DNA of 64,000 nucleotides from Flavobacterium beibuense (GTDB lineage: Bacteria > Bacteroidota > Bacteroidia > Flavobacteriales > Flavobacteriaceae): NCBI RefSeq assembly GCF_004151245.1, contig NZ_JUIW01000007.1, positions 211,941 to 275,940 of the forward strand. Reading direction: 5' to 3'. Under the pieces are notes generated by a model. The model made no database searches. It saw nothing but the letters and a program-made list of their open reading frames with translations, and was not told where the DNA came from. The first letter of the stretch is position 1, and each line of letters opens with the position of its first letter. The position numbers and the translations under genes were made by a program. Of this stretch, positions 1-8,927 are shown one piece after another.

Positions 1-2
1 CT

Positions 3-293
3 ACTGCCGAGGTATACCCTGATGCATTGGCTACGCTTAATAGATGGTTTGACGAAGGTCATGTTATCTTCTTCTTTACATCACGCACAGAAGAGCACCG
101 TGCAGTAACAGAAGAATGGCTTAAAAAGCACGGCTTTAAATACCACGGTATGCTTATGGGTAAGCCAAGAGGGGGTAACTATCACTGGATAGACAATCAC
201 CTTGTTAAGGCCACACGTTACAGAGGACAATTTACAGATTTAATAGAAAAAGAAGTTACCATCCAGGTTTTTGATGATGGTAAGCACGAATAA
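3..293 (+). CDS. HAD-like small hydrolase, C-terminal part (partial, runs off the left edge)
   Basis: Open from the window edge (frame of base 3) to a TAA at 291-293, so the N-terminus is missing. The visible 96 residues include FFFTSRT, KPRGGNYHWIDNH and a closing VFDDGKHE. This pattern resembles short HAD-superfamily proteins of Bacteroidota that are often labelled phosphoheptose isomerase. That label is recalled from database naming and nothing visible proves sugar isomerase activity. The catalytic DxD motif expected in HAD proteins would lie upstream of the window. Seven bases separate it from the next gene, suggesting co-transcription. Confidence 0.7.
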   Translation, partial: TAEVYPDALATLNRWFDEGHVIFFFTSRTEEHRAVTEEWLKKHGFKYHGMLMGKPRGGNYHWIDNHLVKATRYRGQFTDLIEKEVTIQVFDDGKHE

Positions 294-300
294 AGATATT

Positions 301-1095
301 ATGAGTCAGGAAAATTTAACAGTGCCTACAATGGCCGAAATGCTGGCACAGGGCAAACAGCCTGAAGTATTATTTTGGGTAGGATGCTCGGGCAGTTTTG
401 ACGACAGGGCAAAAAAAATCACTAAAGCATTTGTGAAAATACTTAATCAGGCAAATGTTTCGTTTGCAGTATTAGGTACTGAAGAAAGCTGTACCGGAGA
501 CCCTGCTAAAAGGGCCGGTAACGAGTTTTTATTCCAAATGCAGGCAATGATGAACATTGAGGTTCTTAACGGATATGAGGTTAAGAAAATTGTTACTGCA
601 TGCCCGCACTGTTTTAATACCATAAAAAATGAATATCCCGGTTTAGGAGGTAAATATGAAGTGGTTCACCATACAGAGTTCCTTAAGTCATTATTAGATG
701 ACGGCAGGTTAACCATTGAAGGAGGCCAGTTTAAGGGTAAGAAAATTACTTTTCATGACCCGTGTTACCTGGGCAGGGCTAATAATGTATATGAAGCTCC
801 GCGTGACCTTATTGAAAAGCTGGATGCCGAGTTAGTAGAAATGAAACGTTCCCGTAGAAACGGACTTTGCTGTGGTGCCGGAGGCGCACAGATGTTTAAA
901 GAGCCGGAGCCGGGTAATAAGGACGTAAATGTGGAAAGGACAGAAGATGCCCTTGAAACCCAGCCGGAAATTATTGCGGCAGGTTGTCCGTTTTGTAATA
1001 CCATGCTAACAGACGGTGTTAAAGCTAAGAACAGGGAAGCGGACGTTAAAGTAATGGATGTGGCAGAACTTATTGCCAACGCTAAGGATTTATAA
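301..1095 (+). CDS. CCG-domain (Fe-S)-binding oxidoreductase subunit
   Basis: 264 aa protein with two cysteine-rich (CCG, heterodisulfide reductase D-like) repeats. The first carries CPHCFNT near residue 100. The second carries HDPCYLG and LCCGAGGA, followed by a CPFC near the C-terminus. Such domains bind a 4Fe-4S cluster and occur in electron-transfer proteins related to HdrD, GlpC and LutA. I chose ATG 301 (MSQENL) because an upstream ATG at 271 would overlap the preceding gene by 23 bp. The partner ferredoxin-like subunit often found with this family would have to lie upstream of the window. The electron donor and acceptor cannot be told from sequence. Confidence 0.85.
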   Translation: MSQENLTVPTMAEMLAQGKQPEVLFWVGCSGSFDDRAKKITKAFVKILNQANVSFAVLGTEESCTGDPAKRAGNEFLFQMQAMMNIEVLNGYEVKKIVTACPHCFNTIKNEYPGLGGKYEVVHHTEFLKSLLDDGRLTIEGGQFKGKKITFHDPCYLGRANNVYEAPRDLIEKLDAELVEMKRSRRNGLCCGAGGAQMFKEPEPGNKDVNVERTEDALETQPEIIAAGCPFCNTMLTDGVKAKNREADVKVMDVAELIANAKDL

Positions 1096-1104
1096 AAATT
1101 AATT

Positions 1105-1587
1105 ATGTACGTTCCCTTTGATACATTGCCTGAAGAATCCAGAATATGGATCTATCAGTCAAACAGGAAATTCTCTGATGAAGAGATTTCCGAAATTGAT
1201 GAAGCACTTAAAGGCTTTGTCGAAAACTGGGCAGCTCACGGCACAGGCCTTGAAGCTTCTTATCAGATAAAATACAGCAGGTTTATTATACTGGCTGTTA
1301 ATCAGGATACCCAGTCGGCTACAGGCTGCTCTATAGATGCATCGGTGCATTTTATTCAGGAGCTGGAAAAGAAATATAATGTAGACCTGCTTGATAAAAT
1401 GAATGTAACCTTTAAGAATGGTGAGCACATTGCACACAAAACGCTTATTGAGTTCAGGAAAATGGCAAAAGAAAAAGCCGTTTCTGCAAATACGGTAGTT
1501 TTTAATAATCTTGTCAATACAATAGGAGAATGGCAGGATTATTGGGAGGTACCTGCAGGTGAGAGCTGGCATAGCCGCTTCTTTTAA
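1105..1587 (+). CDS. Conserved uncharacterised cytoplasmic protein
   Basis: 160 aa soluble protein beginning MYVPFDTLP and ending SWHSRFF, with no signal peptide or membrane segment. It lies 9 bp after the Fe-S protein gene and is probably in the same transcript. Flavobacterial genomes carry close relatives, sometimes labelled ABC transporter ATPase. I see no Walker A, signature or Walker B motif, so that name is unsupported here. A central SIDASVHFIQELEKK segment and conserved aromatic C-terminus are the only landmarks. Function unknown. Confidence 0.7.
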   Translation: MYVPFDTLPEESRIWIYQSNRKFSDEEISEIDEALKGFVENWAAHGTGLEASYQIKYSRFIILAVNQDTQSATGCSIDASVHFIQELEKKYNVDLLDKMNVTFKNGEHIAHKTLIEFRKMAKEKAVSANTVVFNNLVNTIGEWQDYWEVPAGESWHSRFF

Positions 1588-1612
1588 AAGAGGCAGAATA
1601 ACAATATGTAAG

Positions 1613-1653
1613 ATCATCATTCTACGCCTTGTATAGTGATGATTTTATTTTTT
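1613..1653 (+). terminator. Probable intrinsic terminator after the Fe-S/conserved protein pair
   Basis: ATCATCA (1613-1619) pairs with TGATGAT (1637-1643), followed by a T-rich run (TTTTATTTTTT). The hairpin covers the GTG/ATG codons at 1636-1641, which argues for the downstream ATG at 1672 as the real start of the next gene. Confidence 0.55.
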
Positions 1654-1671
1654 AAAAAAACAAGAGATTTA

Positions 1672-4575
1672 ATGAGGTTATACGCGATATTCTTTCTTCT
1701 TTTAGTGCAGTGTGTATTTGCACAGCAGGCACCCTTTAATAATTATAAAACTCCGGCCGAACGCAAATGGACCGATAGTATTTATAATTCATTAAGCTTT
1801 GAGGAAAGGGTAGGGCAACTGTTTATGGTAGCGGCATACTCTAATAAGGATGCTGCACATGTACAGGAAGTTGATAAACTTGTTAGGGATTACAAAGTGG
1901 GTGGGCTGATATTCTTTCAGGGTGGTCCAGTTAGACAGGCTAAGCTAACCAACCGTTATCAGTCACAGGCAAAAACGCCTTTGTTTATAGGTATAGATGG
2001 TGAGTGGGGACTTAGTATGCGTTTGGATTCTACTTATCGCTATCCGTGGAATATGACGCTAGGAGCTATTCAGGATATGCGTCTTATTGAGACTATGGGC
2101 GAGCAGATGGCCATGCAGTCTAAAAGGATGGGCATACAGTTTAATTTTGCCCCTGTTCTGGATGTGAACGTAAATCCTAAAAATCCTATTATCGGTAACC
2201 GTTCTTTTGGTGAAGATAAAGTAAACGTTACCGAAAGAGCACTTGCTTTAATGAAAGGACTGCAGAGTCAGGGTGTATATGCTACCGGAAAACACTTTCC
2301 CGGACATGGTGACACGGCTACCGATTCGCATTATTCATTACCATACCTTCCGTTTACTACACAGAGACTGGAAGATTTGGAATTCTATCCGTATAAAAAA
2401 CTATTTAACGAAGGGCTTGCCAGTATAATGGTGGCACACCTTAACGTACCCAGTATAGAACCTACCGAAAATTATCCTACATCACTTTCCTATAATGTTG
2501 TAACCAATATTGTTAAGGGAGAAATGGGTTATGACGGACTTATTTTTACTGATGCGCTAAACATGAAAGGAGCCAGTAACTATATGCAGCCGGGAGAAAT
2601 AGACCTTGAGGCATTTTTGGCAGGAAATGATGTTTTGCTTTTTGCAGAGAATGTGCCTGTGGCTATCGAAAAATTTAGGGAAGCTTACGCTCAAAACGTA
2701 CTTACAGAAGAACGTTTGGCTTACTCGGTAAAAAAGATACTGGCTTATAAATACAGGGCAGGACTTAATAAGTACAAACCTATTGATATTACCCATTTGT
2801 ATTCAGATCTTAACGAATACATCTATGACGACCTTAATTACAAGCTGTATGAAAATGCGGTTACGGTTATAAAGAACGATAATACAACATTGCCTATCCG
2901 TAGTCTGGTTAACGAGAAGATAGCCTATATAAAAATGGGCGATGCCGATAATACAGACTTTGTAGAGAAGCTACAGTCTTATGCCGATGTTACTGTATTG
3001 GAGGAACAAACACTTCCGTTATATAAGGAAAAGCTTAAGGATTTTACCAAGGTTATTATTGGTTTCCATAAGGCAGACGGTGCCTGGAAGAACCATAATT
3101 TTACAGATGCCGAACTGGAGTGGATATCAGCTATTGCTAAAATAAAACCTGTTATACTTGCTGCTTTTGTTAAGCCTTATGCGCTTATGCAGATTAAGGA
3201 TTTTACCAATATAAAAAGCGTTGTCCTGGCCTACCAAAATAATGCAATTGCCTCGACAGTTGCCGCAGAGGTTATCTTTGGTGCATTAGGCTCTAAAGGA
3301 AAGCTGCCTGTATCTATAAATAATTCGTTTACGGTAAATACGGGTATTGAAACCGAAACTACAGGAAGGCTTGCATTTACTACTCCGGGCAATGCAGGTA
3401 TGGATGCTGCAAAGCTAACACAAATAGACCTGCTGGCACAAAAAGCCATAGATGGTAAAATGACACCGGGTATGCAGGTACTTGTGGCACGTAACGGTAA
3501 GGTGGTGTACCAAAAGTCGTTTGGTTATCATACTTATGAGAAGGAAACTCCTGTAACCAATTCAGATATTTATGATGTTGCTTCGCTTACTAAAGTATTA
3601 TCCACATTACCACATGTTATGCAGATGTATGAGCACGGTAAGCTAAAAATGGATACGAAGTTAGGCAGCATGCTTAGCGAATTCAAGAATACCGATAAGA
3701 AGGATATTATACTTAAGGATATGCTTTTGCATCAGGCGCGATTCCAGCCGTGGATGCCGTTTTATGTAGCAACGCTTGACAGTACGAAACACCCTTCTGA
3801 AAAATATTACAGAGATCATTATGAGCCGGAGTTCCCGCTTCAGGTAGCAGAAATGCTTTTTCTGAGAAAGGATTATCCGGATACGATTGTAAAACGAATT
3901 GCAGACAGCAAGCTATTGCCTAAAAAGCAATACCGCTACAGCGATTTTACCTTTATCCTTCTTAAGGAATATCTGGAAAGGGTTAAAGGCAAACCGCTTG
4001 ATGTTTTAAGTGACGAAGAGTTCTACAAACCGCTTGGTGCTGCACATACTACTTACAACCCGTTACGCAAATGGGATATGAGTATCATCCCGCCTACAGA
4101 GATAGATAACTACTACCGTTATCAGGTAATACAGGGATATGTACACGATATGGCTGCCGCGATGGAAGATGGTGTGGCAGGACATGCCGGACTTTTCTCT
4201 AACAGTATGGATGTGGCCAAAATTATGCAGATGTACCTTAACGGGGGAGAATATGGCGGACACAGGTTTTTTACTCAGCAAACTTTTGATATCTTTAATA
4301 CCTGCTACGGATGTGAAGACGGAAACAGGAGAGGGCTTGGTTTAGACAAACCTCAGATTGAAAACCCTGGGCCAACTTGTGACTGTGTTTCCAAATCGAG
4401 TTTTGGACATACAGGCTTTACAGGCACCATGGCATGGGCAGACCCTGCTACGGGCGTAGTATATGTGTTCCTGTCTAACAGGACATATCCTGAAGCTACC
4501 GAAAATAAACTCTCTAAAGAGAACATAAGGGAGGATATACAAAAGGTTATTCAGGAGTCTATTATTCAAAATTAG
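1672..4575 (+). CDS. Fused GH3 beta-N-acetylglucosaminidase-like / serine hydrolase exported protein
   Basis: 967 aa from ATG 1672 (in-frame GTG 1636 and ATG 1639 lie inside a terminator-like hairpin). The N-terminus is a signal peptide ending near VFA-QQ. A GH3 domain follows, with KHFPGHGDT near residue 207 and nucleophile-type FTDALNMKGA (Asp about 294), as in NagZ-like enzymes. The C-terminal third is a penicillin-binding/beta-lactamase-type hydrolase with all three motifs: SLTK (Ser about 638), YSD, and HTG (GHTGFTG). GH3-beta-lactamase fusions are common in Bacteroidota and are thought to act on peptidoglycan muropeptides outside the cytoplasm. Substrate here is inferred, not shown. Confidence 0.9.
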   Translation: MRLYAIFFLLLVQCVFAQQAPFNNYKTPAERKWTDSIYNSLSFEERVGQLFMVAAYSNKDAAHVQEVDKLVRDYKVGGLIFFQGGPVRQAKLTNRYQSQAKTPLFIGIDGEWGLSMRLDSTYRYPWNMTLGAIQDMRLIETMGEQMAMQSKRMGIQFNFAPVLDVNVNPKNPIIGNRSFGEDKVNVTERALALMKGLQSQGVYATGKHFPGHGDTATDSHYSLPYLPFTTQRLEDLEFYPYKKLFNEGLASIMVAHLNVPSIEPTENYPTSLSYNVVTNIVKGEMGYDGLIFTDALNMKGASNYMQPGEIDLEAFLAGNDVLLFAENVPVAIEKFREAYAQNVLTEERLAYSVKKILAYKYRAGLNKYKPIDITHLYSDLNEYIYDDLNYKLYENAVTVIKNDNTTLPIRSLVNEKIAYIKMGDADNTDFVEKLQSYADVTVLEEQTLPLYKEKLKDFTKVIIGFHKADGAWKNHNFTDAELEWISAIAKIKPVILAAFVKPYALMQIKDFTNIKSVVLAYQNNAIASTVAAEVIFGALGSKGKLPVSINNSFTVNTGIETETTGRLAFTTPGNAGMDAAKLTQIDLLAQKAIDGKMTPGMQVLVARNGKVVYQKSFGYHTYEKETPVTNSDIYDVASLTKVLSTLPHVMQMYEHGKLKMDTKLGSMLSEFKNTDKKDIILKDMLLHQARFQPWMPFYVATLDSTKHPSEKYYRDHYEPEFPLQVAEMLFLRKDYPDTIVKRIADSKLLPKKQYRYSDFTFILLKEYLERVKGKPLDVLSDEEFYKPLGAAHTTYNPLRKWDMSIIPPTEIDNYYRYQVIQGYVHDMAAAMEDGVAGHAGLFSNSMDVAKIMQMYLNGGEYGGHRFFTQQTFDIFNTCYGCEDGNRRGLGLDKPQIENPGPTCDCVSKSSFGHTGFTGTMAWADPATGVVYVFLSNRTYPEATENKLSKENIREDIQKVIQESIIQN

Positions 4576-4596
4576 TAACTACTAAAACACATAATT

Positions 4597-5055
4597 ATGC
4601 AGTACCATGTAAATACTCCAGAAGAATATATGGAGGCCATACCCGAAGAAAGAAGGCCGTATATAGAAAAACTGCGTGATACTATTAACAGTAATCTGCC
4701 GAAAGGCTTTCAGGAAGGCACGGGATATGGTATGCTGAGCTGGTCAATACCACACAGTACTTATCCTGCAGGTTACCATTGTGATCCTAAGACTCCGTTG
4801 CCTTTTCTAAGCATTGGTTCCCAAAAGAATTTTGTTGCCCTTTATCATATGGGTGTTTATGCCGATAAGGAACTTCATGACTGGTTTGTAAGCGAATACC
4901 CTAAACATAGCAAAACAAAACTGGATATGGGAAAAAGCTGTGTGCGTTTTAAAAAGCCCGAGGCTATTCCGTATGAGCTTATAGGTGAACTGGTTTCGAA
5001 AATGACACCACAACAGTGGATTGATTTATATGAATCGAACCTAAAAGCCAAATAA
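4597..5055 (+). CDS. DUF1801 (YdhG-like) domain protein
   Basis: 152 aa cytoplasmic protein. N-terminal TPEEYMEAIPEERRPYIEKL followed by a compact alpha/beta core containing GYGMLSW and FLSIGSQKNFVALYH is characteristic of the DUF1801/YdhG fold. The family's biochemical role is unresolved. It lies 21 bp downstream of the GH3-serine hydrolase gene and is followed by a strong terminator, so it ends that transcription unit. Confidence 0.8.
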   Translation: MQYHVNTPEEYMEAIPEERRPYIEKLRDTINSNLPKGFQEGTGYGMLSWSIPHSTYPAGYHCDPKTPLPFLSIGSQKNFVALYHMGVYADKELHDWFVSEYPKHSKTKLDMGKSCVRFKKPEAIPYELIGELVSKMTPQQWIDLYESNLKAK

Positions 5056-5092
5056 TTTTTTATAAGGTAATTATTACGTTAATTTCAGGATA

Positions 5093-5118
5093 AAAACGGG
5101 GCAGCCCGTTTTTTTTAT
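5093..5118 (+). terminator. Intrinsic terminator
   Basis: AAAACGGG-GCAG-CCCGTTTT stem followed by a T tract, directly after the DUF1801 gene. Confidence 0.9.
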
Positions 5119-5147
5119 TTAATTTCGTTATACTTATTTAGTCTTTT

Positions 5148-6278
5148 ATGAAAATCGCAATAGTATGTTATCCAACCTTTGGCGGTAGTGGTGTTGTCGC
5201 TACCGAACTGGGATTGGAACTGGCACGCCGCGGTCACGAAATACACTTTATTACGTATAGCCAGCCCGTGCGTCTCGCCTTATTAAACCCCAATTTACAT
5301 TACCACGAAGTACACGTTCCGGAATATCCTTTATTTCATTACCAACCTTATGAGCTAGCCCTTTCCAGTAAACTGGTAGATATGGTTAAACTGCATGGTA
5401 TAGAACTGCTGCATGTACATTATGCAATTCCGCATGCCTACGCCGGTTATATGGCTAAGAAAATGCTGAAGGAGCAGGGAATTAAAATTCCAATGGTAAC
5501 CACGCTTCACGGTACAGATATTACCCTTGTGGGTAATCACCCTTTTTATAAACCGGCTGTAAGTTTCAGTATTAACCATAGTGATGTGGTAACATCGGTA
5601 TCCCAGGCTTTAAAAGACGATACCTATAAACTTTTTGACATTAAAAGGGATATAGAGGTTATACCTAACTTTATCGAGGTTGATAAAAAGAAAATAGAGG
5701 AAAACTCCCCATGCCACCGCTCTATGATGGCTACCGAAACCCAAAAGATCATTACACACATCAGTAACTTCCGTAAGGTTAAACGCATACCGGATGTGAT
5801 TAAGATTTTTTATGAGATACAAAAGGTTATGCCTGCCAAGCTTATGCTGGTAGGAGACGGACCTGAAAAAGAACCTGCAGAAAAGCTTTGTGATCAGTTA
5901 GGCCTAGCCGATAAGGTTATCTTCTTTGGTAACAGTAGCGAGATTAACGAGATACTTTGTTTTACCGATTTATTCCTTTTACCGTCTGAAACCGAAAGTT
6001 TTGGGCTTGCCGCACTGGAAGCCATGTCTAACGGTGTACCTGTAATATCAAGTAATACAGGTGGTCTTCCTGAGGTTAACAGAGAAGGCTACTCGGGTTA
6101 TCTGGCTAATGTAGGTGATGTGGAAACAATGGCTAAGAGGGCAATTTCTATTCTGCAAGACGACAAAGTACTTTTACAATTTAAAAACAACGCTCTTAAA
6201 GTGGCACAGGAGTTTGATATACAAAATGTTGTACCTTTATATGAGAAACTATACCGTAAAGCCTTAAAACAAAAATAG
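5148..6278 (+). CDS. bshA: N-acetyl-alpha-D-glucosaminyl L-malate synthase (bacillithiol pathway)
   Basis: 376 aa family 4 glycosyltransferase. The N-terminal Rossmann half starts MKIAIVCYPTFGGSG, and the C-terminal half carries TESFGLAALEAMSNGVPVIS and NTGGLPEV, the nucleotide-sugar binding region with the EX7E-type motif. The opening sequence is diagnostic of BshA, which joins UDP-GlcNAc and L-malate in the first step of bacillithiol synthesis in the cytosol. Length matches the family. bshB and bshC are not in this window. Preceded by a terminator, so it should have its own promoter; a weak TAATTTCG lies at about 5120. The lipoprotein gene follows by 3 bp. Confidence 0.93.
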   Translation: MKIAIVCYPTFGGSGVVATELGLELARRGHEIHFITYSQPVRLALLNPNLHYHEVHVPEYPLFHYQPYELALSSKLVDMVKLHGIELLHVHYAIPHAYAGYMAKKMLKEQGIKIPMVTTLHGTDITLVGNHPFYKPAVSFSINHSDVVTSVSQALKDDTYKLFDIKRDIEVIPNFIEVDKKKIEENSPCHRSMMATETQKIITHISNFRKVKRIPDVIKIFYEIQKVMPAKLMLVGDGPEKEPAEKLCDQLGLADKVIFFGNSSEINEILCFTDLFLLPSETESFGLAALEAMSNGVPVISSNTGGLPEVNREGYSGYLANVGDVETMAKRAISILQDDKVLLQFKNNALKVAQEFDIQNVVPLYEKLYRKALKQK

Positions 6279-6281
6279 ACT

Positions 6282-6734
6282 ATGAAAAGATTAGCATTAT
6301 TATCAATACTGTTTTTACTTGTGAGTTGTGTAACTCATCAGAAAGGTGAAGACGGTAAACCCGGCCAACCAGGAAAATCAGCTATGGCAAACAATTATGA
6401 AATATTAACCCAAAGCGGTTATGGAGGACATGAGACTGCTTTTAATGAAGTTATCACCTCTCAGGAACGACTTGATGAACTGTACAGGGAGCTTAACATT
6501 GAAAGTGTACCAACAGTTGATTTTAGCGATAATAATGTTGTAGCCTTATTTATGGGGCAAAAATCGAGTGGGGGATACAGTATAAGTATAGATAATGTAA
6601 AGATTGAAAACAAGACCGCTTTTGTAAAAGTAAAAACTACCAAACCCCGAGAAGGGGAAACAGTTACAATGGCCCTTACACAGCCTTACTGCATAGCAAC
6701 AATTACAAAAACAGATAAAGTTACTTTTGAATAA
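6282..6734 (+). CDS. Lipoprotein with PrcB-like C-terminal domain
   Basis: 150 aa. The signal sequence MKRLALLSILFLLVSC ends in a lipobox LVSC with Cys16 as lipidation site. A short collagen-like GKPGQPGK linker follows, then a globular domain with VVALFMGQKSSGGYSI and a C-terminal QPYCIATI, consistent with the PrcB C-terminal (protease complex) domain. Three bases separate it from bshA, implying one transcript. Precise role unknown. A bidirectional terminator follows. Confidence 0.75.
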   Translation: MKRLALLSILFLLVSCVTHQKGEDGKPGQPGKSAMANNYEILTQSGYGGHETAFNEVITSQERLDELYRELNIESVPTVDFSDNNVVALFMGQKSSGGYSISIDNVKIENKTAFVKVKTTKPREGETVTMALTQPYCIATITKTDKVTFE

Positions 6735-6737
6735 ATA

Positions 6738-6767
6738 AAAATCCCGATAAAGTCGGGATTTTTTATT
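6738..6767. terminator. Bidirectional intrinsic terminator
   Basis: AAAATCCCGA-TAAAG-TCGGGATTTT, with A and T tracts on the two sides. It separates the bshA transcript from the convergent operon and overlaps the last codons of the minus-strand lipoprotein gene ending at 6763. Confidence 0.9.
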
Positions 6768-7416
6768 TTATAGATTTAATATCAGTTTTGGTTGAATCCC
6801 ATTTTATTTCATCAGGATTATAATATTTACCGCTTTTCTTGTATTGTAACAATACATCTTCCTGTTCTGTAGTTTTGCGACATACAATAGCCCTGTAATA
6901 GTGATCTGTATTAAAAATATTATAAAGTTTATCTATTTGAGGAGACTTGAAAGAGTCCTTTTGTGAACCGATATAAATAAGTATAGACTCTTTAGGTTTT
7001 ATGGAGTCCATAACCCTTGATCTGAAAAAGGTTTCAAAATCACTATCCGGTATATGAATAATATCTTTAGGATAAAGTTTTATGTATGGGGCAGGGAATG
7101 GCCCAAACTCCATACCTGTTCCACAAAAAACAGGCTCATAAGCCCGTGAATGATAAAAATAGTATATATGATTTAGCGAATCAATTATAAAATTATAGTT
7201 TGAATAATATTGGTTATCATATATTAAAGGAATAGTAGGTATTATATCAGCAGAGGAATCCTTTTCATGAAGTTTTTTTGCATTCTTTTTATATTCAATT
7301 TCGTATAGCTGCCTTTGTGCCTCTATTGTATAATACATTGTACTATTATCCACAGGAGCAGTACTTTCCTTGCAGGAAATAATAAATAAAACTCCTATGA
7401 ATAATAGTTTTTTCAT
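6763..7416 (-). CDS. Hypothetical lipoprotein
   Basis: 217 aa. The signal peptide MKKLLFIGVLFIISC has a lipobox ending at Cys15, so it is probably anchored in an envelope membrane. The mature part is rich in Tyr, Lys and Asp, with no motif I recognise. It is the last gene of a five-gene operon: the EEP nuclease gene ends 3 bp upstream. It is noticeably more AT-rich than its operon neighbours. Function unknown. Confidence 0.7.
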   Translation of the reverse strand: MKKLLFIGVLFIISCKESTAPVDNSTMYYTIEAQRQLYEIEYKKNAKKLHEKDSSADIIPTIPLIYDNQYYSNYNFIIDSLNHIYYFYHSRAYEPVFCGTGMEFGPFPAPYIKLYPKDIIHIPDSDFETFFRSRVMDSIKPKESILIYIGSQKDSFKSPQIDKLYNIFNTDHYYRAIVCRKTTEQEDVLLQYKKSGKYYNPDEIKWDSTKTDIKSIK

Positions 7417-7419
7417 GCT

Positions 7420-8250
7420 TTATTTAACTTTTAGCTCCACATAAACCGGCAAATGGTCTGACGGGTACCTACAGTCTTTAGAGTCGCTTAAAACGGCATA
7501 TTTTAAAACCTTCATTTTCTTTTTGGCTGTAAATATGTAGTCTATCCTTGTTGTTACGGGTTTATGAAACTCAAAGGCGTTAAACGTACCGTCTGGGCCA
7601 AACACAAACTGAGCTGTCTTTTTGGAATCGTTCAGTTCTGCCGACATTGCTTTTATACTTTCCGTGTTTTCTTCCAGGTTAAAATCTCCTGTTACCACAA
7701 ACGGAAAATCATCCTTATTTACTTCTTTAATCTTGTCGGTTATAAGCTTAACGCTGTTTTGTCTCGCCAAATTGCCTACATGGTCAAAGTGTGTGTTGAA
7801 TACCCATATTTTTTGTTTGGTCTTGTGGTTTTCAAAAAGCCCGTAAGTACAAACACGGTTATAGGCAGCATCCCAGCCTTTAGAAGGTATATTTGGCGTT
7901 TCAGATAACCAAAAAGTATGGTTTTCCAGCATTTTGTATTTTGTCTTGTTATAGAAGATTGCCGAAAATTCACCTTTGTCTTTCCCGTCATCACGACCTA
8001 CACCAACATGGTCGTAATCTGTTAATGCCTCGCCAAGATATTTCATCTGGTTAGGCAGCGCCTCCTGAACCCCCATAAAATCGGGCTCATAAAACTGTAC
8101 CTGTTTGGCAAGCATCTCTTTCCTGTTATCCCAACGGTTTTCACCATCGCTTGCTACATCCAGTCTGATGTTGTAGGTCATAACTTTTACATCCTGTGCT
8201 TTTGCATTAAAAGCAAACAGCCCTAAGGCCATTAAAACAATTTTTTTCAT
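7420..8250 (-). CDS. Secreted endonuclease/exonuclease/phosphatase family protein
   Basis: 276 aa with a signal peptide (MKKIVLMALGLFAFNAKA-QD). The catalytic set of the EEP fold is complete and in order: MTYNIRLD, QEALPNQ (metal-binding Glu), FNTHFDHVG, VVTGDFNLE (Asp/Asn), TRIDYIF and SDHLPVYV (catalytic Asp-His). The family includes DNase I, sphingomyelinase and inositol phosphatases; the short secreted Bacteroidota version is usually a phosphodiesterase of unknown substrate. Two bases separate it from the upstream ABC ATPase gene, so the two are co-transcribed. Confidence 0.9.
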   Translation of the reverse strand: MKKIVLMALGLFAFNAKAQDVKVMTYNIRLDVASDGENRWDNRKEMLAKQVQFYEPDFMGVQEALPNQMKYLGEALTDYDHVGVGRDDGKDKGEFSAIFYNKTKYKMLENHTFWLSETPNIPSKGWDAAYNRVCTYGLFENHKTKQKIWVFNTHFDHVGNLARQNSVKLITDKIKEVNKDDFPFVVTGDFNLEENTESIKAMSAELNDSKKTAQFVFGPDGTFNAFEFHKPVTTRIDYIFTAKKKMKVLKYAVLSDSKDCRYPSDHLPVYVELKVK

Positions 8251-8252
8251 AG

Positions 8253-8927
8253 TTAAACATTTACACTTGTCAGGTAACCGTGCGTTACCAGTTCCTGTGA
8301 ATTATCAATAGGTATTATTTTTCCGTTTTTAAGTAACATGTTTTTATCACTAACCTCAAGCACATCAACATAATAATGATCTGTTATTATTATGCCTTTC
8401 TCTTTCTTCAGTTTTAGTAAAAACTCTTTTATTTTCTCTTTGTACAAAGGCTCTACCATAGAAAAAGGTTCATCGAGCATTAGGAAAGGGTGCGGCAAAT
8501 GGGATATTAGTAACAGCTCCAGGTAACGTAGTTGTCCCATAGAAAGTTCGCCTACCTTCCTGTCGGCAAGTTTATTAATTTCAGGTAGATATAAAAGTTT
8601 ATCCTGCAGGCTTCCTTTTTCAAGAACTATAGGAATAACATTTTTAACGGTCTTGTTCTTTGGAAGGAAAGGGTACTGAGGTAAATAGGCTATTTTTTGT
8701 TTGGCAATAATTTCTTTAGGGGAGTAGTGCTTACCATCAATGCTTAGAGAAACACTTTCGGCTTTCTGAGTTCCAAAAATAACTTTAAGTATGGTCGATT
8801 TGCCACAGCCATTACGCCCAAAGATACCTGTAATTTCTCCGGTTTCACAACGTATATAAGCGTTGTCCAGCACCGTTTTATTACCAAACGTTTTTATTAT
8901 TCCGGTTGCAGAAAGGCTTTGTTTCAC
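8253..8927 (-). CDS. ABC transporter ATP-binding protein
   Basis: 224 aa single nucleotide-binding domain. Walker A GRNGCGKST at residues 37-45; a degenerate signature LSMGQLRY instead of LSGGQ; Walker B FLMLDEPF; and H-loop TDHYY. It lacks membrane segments, so it needs a membrane partner. Its start overlaps the stop of the 89 aa membrane protein gene by 4 bp (ATGA), which makes that small protein the likely partner. Substrate unknown. The degenerate signature is worth noting but still leaves a Gln and a Gly in place. Confidence 0.88.
   Translation of the reverse strand: MKQSLSATGIIKTFGNKTVLDNAYIRCETGEITGIFGRNGCGKSTILKVIFGTQKAESVSLSIDGKHYSPKEIIAKQKIAYLPQYPFLPKNKTVKNVIPIVLEKGSLQDKLLYLPEINKLADRKVGELSMGQLRYLELLLISHLPHPFLMLDEPFSMVEPLYKEKIKEFLLKLKKEKGIIITDHYYVDVLEVSDKNMLLKNGKIIPIDNSQELVTHGYLTSVNV

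Noticed and set aside
1105..1587. ABC transporter ATPase label
   Set aside because: No Walker A, Walker B or signature motif; the name is inherited in databases, not supported by sequence.
7564..7908. Plus-strand ORF over the EEP nuclease gene
   Set aside because: Antisense to an intact, motif-complete gene; cysteine-rich random composition.
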